64,000 nt of DNA from Rhodoferax potami. Lineage in GTDB: Bacteria; Pseudomonadota; Gammaproteobacteria; Burkholderiales; Burkholderiaceae_C. The stretch covers positions 2,687,001 to 2,751,000 of the forward strand of contig NZ_JAVBIK010000001.1 in assembly GCF_032193805.1 (NCBI RefSeq). Reading direction: 5' to 3'. A program made the position numbers and the translations under genes. Position 1 is the first letter of the stretch; each line of letters opens with the position of its first letter. The notes under the pieces were generated by a model. It had not been told where the DNA came from, made no database searches, and worked only from the letters and a program-made list of their open reading frames with translations. Below are positions 59,708 to 64,000 of the stretch, in pieces.

Positions 59708-60052
59708 ATCCACATAGTCTTTAGTGAAGCGGTGCACATCGTCAGAGGCTTGTGCCTCGGCCAGGGGCCACCAGCGCAGCGCACTGTGCTGGGCATCTGC
59801 CACCGTCAGCTCGGCACCGGCAGGCAATGCAATCAGGTTGCCCATCACCACATAGTGGGTAGACACCCCCACATCCCCCGCAAAACAGTCAGTGTAAAAG
59901 TGCTCAAAGGCACCCATATGACGGGGCGGCACCAGCAAATCAGCCAGCTGCAAGCCCAGCAGTATCTCGGTGCCCCCGCGCACCACCACGAGGTCCATGG
60001 CTACCAGGGGCGCAGCGTCTACCACGCCTAAAAAAACGTCTTTACTCAGCAT
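59684..60052 (-). CDS. GDP-mannose mannosyl hydrolase homologue lacking the Nudix box
   Basis: The ends match the WcaH/GMM family: VFLGVVDAAPLVAMDLVVV at the start, GAFEHFYTDCFAG and STHYVVMGNLIAL, then DVHRFTKDYVDAI. Between LLGLQ and LADLLVPPRHMG (junction at about residue 35, near 59948) the usual 30-40 residues holding WFVPGGR and the Nudix signature are absent, while the frame stays open. The product is about 122 residues against about 155-160 for the family, and is probably inactive. ATG 60052 is used; GTG 60061 overlaps the acyltransferase stop. Confidence 0.8.
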   Translation of the reverse strand: MLSKDVFLGVVDAAPLVAMDLVVVRGGTEILLGLQLADLLVPPRHMGAFEHFYTDCFAGDVGVSTHYVVMGNLIALPAGAELTVADAQHSALRWWPLAEAQASDDVHRFTKDYVDAILLSKI

Positions 60053-60057
60053 TCTGT

Positions 60058-62094
60058 TCACTCAGTAGACCTACTAGAGCTGCTACTCGTTGGACTCAAG
60101 ACATCTCCGAAAACTCGGCGAAACATAGGTGTCAATAATTTGTTTCCAAATTCACTCAAATGGTCATCATCAAAATAGAGTGCACGTCCATTTCTCAAGC
60201 CGTGACACTTTCCGTCCCAACACAAATAAGGGGTCGGATCTAGCAACTCAATTTCACATTGCTCATGAGCTTGTTTCTGTGCATTTAATACAGTGGTATT
60301 TCGACTTTGATAGTTGGAGATAGAAATCGAGATGTCTTTATCTATGCCCCAAATCATAGATCTTGCACTTTTAGGTACATCCTGTCCCATCTCTGGTACA
60401 GGTTGAAGCATATAAGTTTTTCTTGACTCTGCTAGTCGGCAAGCTGATTGCACTAAGTTTTTCGAAAAATCTACCGAAAATTCAGCGCTTGTCTCTAAAT
60501 TTTGGCTGTTGAAAGAGACAAGAGGCAGATCCCGAGTTGTTTTATCCTTTAAAGCTTCATTGAAGCCTAAAAGGTACGCGCTACTTCTATTCGCAATAAT
60601 CAGCGGAATTTCCTCTGGTAGCGCTTTGATTTTTATATCTAATTTTTCTAAAAACTCCGAGCATTTAAAGTCGCTGCCCGCGATGTGCGCGCGCGTAGGT
60701 TGAACGCCGAACATAGTCGGGCATCCGCTATATGTAATTTCTAATATTCCATCCAGAGGAGAGCTGAGCGCATTAGCAATAGAACTAACGATAGCATTGC
60801 CATGGCTGTCACCAATTAAGATTGCTCTGATGTTATTTCCACCATGTACGCAAGAAATTAGGTCTGAGCCTGATGTCTGCATGCATTCTTTACGGCGGGG
60901 ATTAAAATTACTGGCTTCGGCGGCTATTGCTTCTATGTGCGAAGGAAAGCGATTTTTGATACCATTTTTAGTGTAAATAAAACTCGCAAATAATATTGCG
61001 GAAAGCGCAATTGCGAAAACTAAGATAATGCAATATGGATTGCTTAACTTCGCCAAATATTTTTGTGATGGGTTTTCTATCAATGTAAAAGAAAGATGGC
61101 CCAATATAAATGTGGCAAATAGACCGATAATCACTGCAATTGGCGCCGTTTCTTGACCTGAGTAAACTAGTCCTACTGTAATTGGCCAATGCCAAAGATA
61201 GAGCGAGTATGACCTTGTCCCCAGCCATTGAGCTATCGTGTTACCAGTCAAAAGGGAGTTATTTCGTCTAACAAATAGAATTAACGATGTGCCTAGAACT
61301 GGGATTGTTGCTTGCCACCCAGGCCATACGGTGGATGGATCAAAGATGACAAGAGATAGCGTGATAAGTGAAAATCCTAGTATCTCCACGGAAGTTTTAT
61401 AAATTTCTTTTGTGGGAATCCACGCAGCTAAGAGATACACCAATCCTCCGGCGAACATCTCCCAGGCACGCGTGTGAAGTAGGAAAAAAGAAGCTGTTGG
61501 ATTTGTTTTGGACAGAAGTATTGATGTTGCAAGCGATACGGCGAATCCAACTGAGATGGCAAATGTAATTCCTAGTCTGTTGGGTACTAACTTCCAGAGA
61601 CTAAGTAATAATATTGGGAGAATGAGGTAGAACTGCCATTCGACTGAGAGAGACCATGTGTGTAGAAGCCACTTCTCGTGCGATGATGGATCAAAGTATC
61701 CAGCTTGGCGCCAAAAATTGAAGTTAGAGAGAAAGGTAAGGCTTGCTACTGATTGAGTTGCCAGTATTTTGTAGTCGTTTTGCAGGAGGAGGAACCATCC
61801 TGCAATTATCAATATCAAACATAAAATAATTAAGGCTGGAAAAATACGTCTCGTTCTAGCTGCATAAAAAGCAATCAGTGAGAACTTATTTTTTGTATCA
61901 TCAGTATTTTCTTCTAGTCCCCGAATGACAATTCCTGTCATCAGGTAGCCAGAGATAACAAAAAAAGTATCAACACCGATAAATCCGCCAGAGAATCCGG
62001 GTATGCCGAAATGATAGAGAATGACGAGTAATACAGCCCAAGCTCTCAATCCATTGATGTCTAACCTAAATTGGGATTCTATTTTGGATTTCAT
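60058..62094 (-). CDS. Acyltransferase-3 / SGNH membrane O-acyltransferase (OafA/OatA-like)
   Basis: A 678-residue polytopic protein predicted to acetylate a surface polysaccharide. The N-terminal acyltransferase-3 domain has FRLDINGLRAWAVLLVILYH and FIGVDTFFVISGYLMTGIVI, about ten hydrophobic helices, and the conserved HTWSLSVEWQFYLILPILLL. The C-terminal SGNH domain has AILIGDSHGNAIVSS and a late DDDHLSEFG for the Asp-His pair. The DNA is visibly richer in A and T than both neighbours, suggesting recent acquisition. Its ATG overlaps the WecG-like stop. Confidence 0.9.
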   Translation of the reverse strand: MKSKIESQFRLDINGLRAWAVLLVILYHFGIPGFSGGFIGVDTFFVISGYLMTGIVIRGLEENTDDTKNKFSLIAFYAARTRRIFPALIILCLILIIAGWFLLLQNDYKILATQSVASLTFLSNFNFWRQAGYFDPSSHEKWLLHTWSLSVEWQFYLILPILLLSLWKLVPNRLGITFAISVGFAVSLATSILLSKTNPTASFFLLHTRAWEMFAGGLVYLLAAWIPTKEIYKTSVEILGFSLITLSLVIFDPSTVWPGWQATIPVLGTSLILFVRRNNSLLTGNTIAQWLGTRSYSLYLWHWPITVGLVYSGQETAPIAVIIGLFATFILGHLSFTLIENPSQKYLAKLSNPYCIILVFAIALSAILFASFIYTKNGIKNRFPSHIEAIAAEASNFNPRRKECMQTSGSDLISCVHGGNNIRAILIGDSHGNAIVSSIANALSSPLDGILEITYSGCPTMFGVQPTRAHIAGSDFKCSEFLEKLDIKIKALPEEIPLIIANRSSAYLLGFNEALKDKTTRDLPLVSFNSQNLETSAEFSVDFSKNLVQSACRLAESRKTYMLQPVPEMGQDVPKSARSMIWGIDKDISISISNYQSRNTTVLNAQKQAHEQCEIELLDPTPYLCWDGKCHGLRNGRALYFDDDHLSEFGNKLLTPMFRRVFGDVLSPTSSSSSRSTE

Positions 62095-62867
62095 ATATCT
62101 TTAGACGCCGATTTCTTATGTATTTTTAACTGCCGGATTGCACCTGCAATAAACAAAGTGTTTGTCACCAAGTACCGTCGCCACAAGCGGCGGGGCTCAG
62201 ACACCAGGCGGTGCAGCCACTCCAAGCCCGCGTTTTGCATCCACAGCGGTGCCCGTTGAATGGTCCCCGCGTGGTAATCAAACGCAGCGCCCACCCCAAT
62301 CATCACCGCCTGAATGCGCCCACGGTGCGCAGCCATCCATAGCTCTTGCTTGGGGCAACCCAAGCTCACCCACACCGTGCCGGCGCCCGATGTGTTGATG
62401 CGCTCCACCACCGCCGCATCTTCCTCGGCGGTGAGTGCGCGAAAAGGTGGCGAATACGCTCCCGCCACCTGTAGTGCCGGGTATGCCGCTGCCAGCTTGG
62501 CTTGCAAAATGGTGAGCGTTTCTTCGGTGCCGCCGTACAGGTAAATCAACTCGTTGCGCCCGGCCGCTTCTGCGCAATACCTCCACATCAGGTCCGGCCC
62601 GTTAATGCGCTGCTGGTTTGCGAACCCCAGCTTGCGCATCATCCAGGCGACCGGAGCCCCATCGGGTGTTGCCATATCGGCTTGCGCAACCACGGCCCCA
62701 AACGCTGGGTCTTGCCCGGCAGTAACCACCGAGTGCGCGTTGCAAATACAGACATAGCGGCTTTCGCGTGCGGCGGCCCAAGTGGCTATGCGCGTGAGCG
62801 CTTCAGGCCAGGTGACTGCATCGATAGGTGCCCGCAACACCTGAACCGTTTGTTTGAGGAATGTCAT
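62091..62867 (-). CDS. WecG/TagA/CpsF-family glycosyltransferase
   Basis: Transfers a sugar (ManNAc-type or glucose-type donors in known members) onto a lipid-linked acceptor. The 258-residue protein shows CICNAHSVVTAGQDPAF, MATPDGAPVAWMMRKLGF, LYGGTEETLTILQAKL, and WVSLGCPKQELWM with GVGAAFDYHAGTIQRAPLW. All are typical of the family. It overlaps the acyltransferase and the GT4 gene by 4 bases each. Confidence 0.92.
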   Translation of the reverse strand: MTFLKQTVQVLRAPIDAVTWPEALTRIATWAAARESRYVCICNAHSVVTAGQDPAFGAVVAQADMATPDGAPVAWMMRKLGFANQQRINGPDLMWRYCAEAAGRNELIYLYGGTEETLTILQAKLAAAYPALQVAGAYSPPFRALTAEEDAAVVERINTSGAGTVWVSLGCPKQELWMAAHRGRIQAVMIGVGAAFDYHAGTIQRAPLWMQNAGLEWLHRLVSEPRRLWRRYLVTNTLFIAGAIRQLKIHKKSASKDI

Positions 62868-64000
62868 GCGCTTATCCGGTCTTTCACTTCCGCAATGGCG
62901 GATTCATAAATAGTCATAAGCTGCTGGTAATTGCGCTCTGCGGTGAACTCCGCTTCGTACTGTTTGCGTGCATTGCGCCCCATGGCCGCCATGGCTTGCG
63001 GGTTGGCCAGTGCCCAACGCATCTTGTGTGCCAAGTCTTCAGCATTGCCTGGCTCAAACAATAGTCCCGTTTCGCCATCTTTCACTAACTCTGCCAACGC
63101 ACCAATGCGGCTGGCGATCACCGGCAGTCCGCACCCTAGTGCCTCTACCAACGTGCGGGGAAAGTTCTCGTACCAAATGCTTGGCAACACCAACGCAATG
63201 GCCGCACCCATCTCTTGGCGCACTTGCTCCATCTGCAAGGCGCCCATCGCGTTGAGGCCGGGTACTTTGTCAAGCAGTGATGCGTCGGGCCCTGTGCCCG
63301 CAACCCGCAGTGCGCTGCCCTTTACCTGCCGCTGGGCATTCACCAGCACATCGACCCCTTTTTCGGACGAGAGGCGCCCCACAAACAAAAAGCCTTGCCG
63401 CTCAGCAGGGGCTGGCGGCTGGAAGTCCACAAAATTGGGTTTGATGGCGATTCGCTCTGCAGGCAGGCCGCCTTCAATGAACTTGCCGCGGCAAAACTCG
63501 TTGAGCGCGATGTAGCGGGTCACCTTGTTTTGCCACGTGCCCATGGCGCGATGCACCGTCACCATCCCTGCCAGCACCGTGCTCTGCAGCACGGAGCCGC
63601 GGTAACAACCGCGCGCGGCGCCGCGCCATGGCAGCTTGCCCAAGCAGTCTTCGCACACTTTGCCGTTGCGCAAGAGCATGGCCTGCGGGCACATCAGCCT
63701 GAAATTGTGCAGCGTTTGCAGCACCGGCACTTGCAAGCGTGCAGCCACCCAGTAGATCGCTGGCGATATGAGCGGAAACGTGTTGTGCACGTGCACTACG
63801 TCGGGCTGAAACGCACGCAGTGTGCCTTCAAACTCCGCGGCTACATTGCCCGACCACACCGTATTGACTGCAGCTGAGAGTTTGGACATTGAAGCGATTG
63901 CATCGTTGTGCCTTGTGAACATCTCTACCGTGTGCCCCCTGCTGCGCAGCAACGCAACCTCGGCCTCCATTACCGTGTCTTCACCGCCTTTGTGTTGATA
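62864..64000 (-). CDS. Family 4 glycosyltransferase (start outside window)
   Basis: About 379 codons of a GT-B glycosyltransferase are visible; the frame is open to the window end, where it reads YQHKGGEDTVMEAEVALLRS, so ATG 63970 is internal and the true start lies beyond 64000. It has VVHVHNTFPLISPAIYW, the donor-site segment FLFVGRLSSEKGVDVLV, and the ALVLPSIWYENFPRTLVEAL motif with GCGLPVIAS. Donor and acceptor are unknown. Confidence 0.92.
   Translation of the reverse strand, partial: YQHKGGEDTVMEAEVALLRSRGHTVEMFTRHNDAIASMSKLSAAVNTVWSGNVAAEFEGTLRAFQPDVVHVHNTFPLISPAIYWVAARLQVPVLQTLHNFRLMCPQAMLLRNGKVCEDCLGKLPWRGAARGCYRGSVLQSTVLAGMVTVHRAMGTWQNKVTRYIALNEFCRGKFIEGGLPAERIAIKPNFVDFQPPAPAERQGFLFVGRLSSEKGVDVLVNAQRQVKGSALRVAGTGPDASLLDKVPGLNAMGALQMEQVRQEMGAAIALVLPSIWYENFPRTLVEALGCGLPVIASRIGALAELVKDGETGLLFEPGNAEDLAHKMRWALANPQAMAAMGRNARKQYEAEFTAERNYQQLMTIYESAIAEVKDRISA

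Overview
The window reads as a chromosomal core segment of a betaproteobacterium of the order Burkholderiales, most likely a Comamonadaceae member close to Rhodoferax. This rests on gene order and protein character (pilQ-aroKB-dgt; gltBD; mlaFEDACB-ABC-bolA-his-tatABC; petABC-sspAB; secA-argJ-zapD-coaE-pilDCB) and on a short dispersed repeat of a kind I associate with that family. No database search was run. Both ends cut genes: pilQ on the left and a glycosyltransferase on the right.

Layout. 1-5.7 kb: end of the type IV pilus secretin gene, shikimate genes aroK and aroB, a dNTPase, and a small overlapping operon with a DUF1415 protein and a methyltransferase, then a glycine-zipper lipoprotein. 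5.8-7.4 kb: a metallo-beta-lactamase-fold protein and a REP-associated (RAYT) transposase with a 27-bp palindrome next to the glutamate synthase promoter. 7.5-13.8 kb: gltB and gltD. 13.8-19.6 kb: the complete Mla phospholipid-transport operon, an ABC-2 exporter and a BolA protein. 19.6-28.6 kb: histidine biosynthesis (hisG, D, C, B, H, A, F, I, E), split between hisD and hisC by a secreted-protein gene, small membrane genes and a PIN-type toxin-antitoxin pair with a 37-bp palindromic operator. 28.6-34.9 kb: HIT protein, TatABC, an HtrA-type protease, a YkgJ/Nif3/PdxA operon and MscL. 35-39.2 kb: the cytochrome bc1 complex, SspA/SspB and tRNA-Thr(TGT). 39.2-46.2 kb: a DciA-like protein, an M23 peptidase, SecA, ArgJ, a DUF815 ATPase and a MutT-type hydrolase. 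46-51.5 kb (minus strand): YacG, ZapD, CoaE and the pilus assembly genes pilD, pilC, pilB.

51.5-64 kb is an envelope polysaccharide region, mostly on the minus strand: rmlB-D-A-C for dTDP-L-rhamnose, a phosphohexomutase, UDP-glucose dehydrogenase, a damaged GDP-mannose hydrolase, a visibly AT-rich O-acyltransferase, a WecG/TagA glycosyltransferase and a GT4 glycosyltransferase. An MSHA-like pilin and two PEP-CTERM proteins are inserted in it. The sugar-nucleotide genes supply precursors (dTDP-rhamnose, hexose-1-phosphate, UDP-glucuronate) to the transferases further right.

The most unusual signals are: (i) a roughly 60-bp dispersed repeat that lies partly inside coding sequence (hisD start, an internal part of rmlD, the tail of the Nudix-like gene); (ii) a PIN toxin with its second acidic residue replaced by alanine, sitting in the his operon; (iii) a GDP-mannose hydrolase homologue whose Nudix box is cleanly missing; and (iv) no murA between bolA and hisG.
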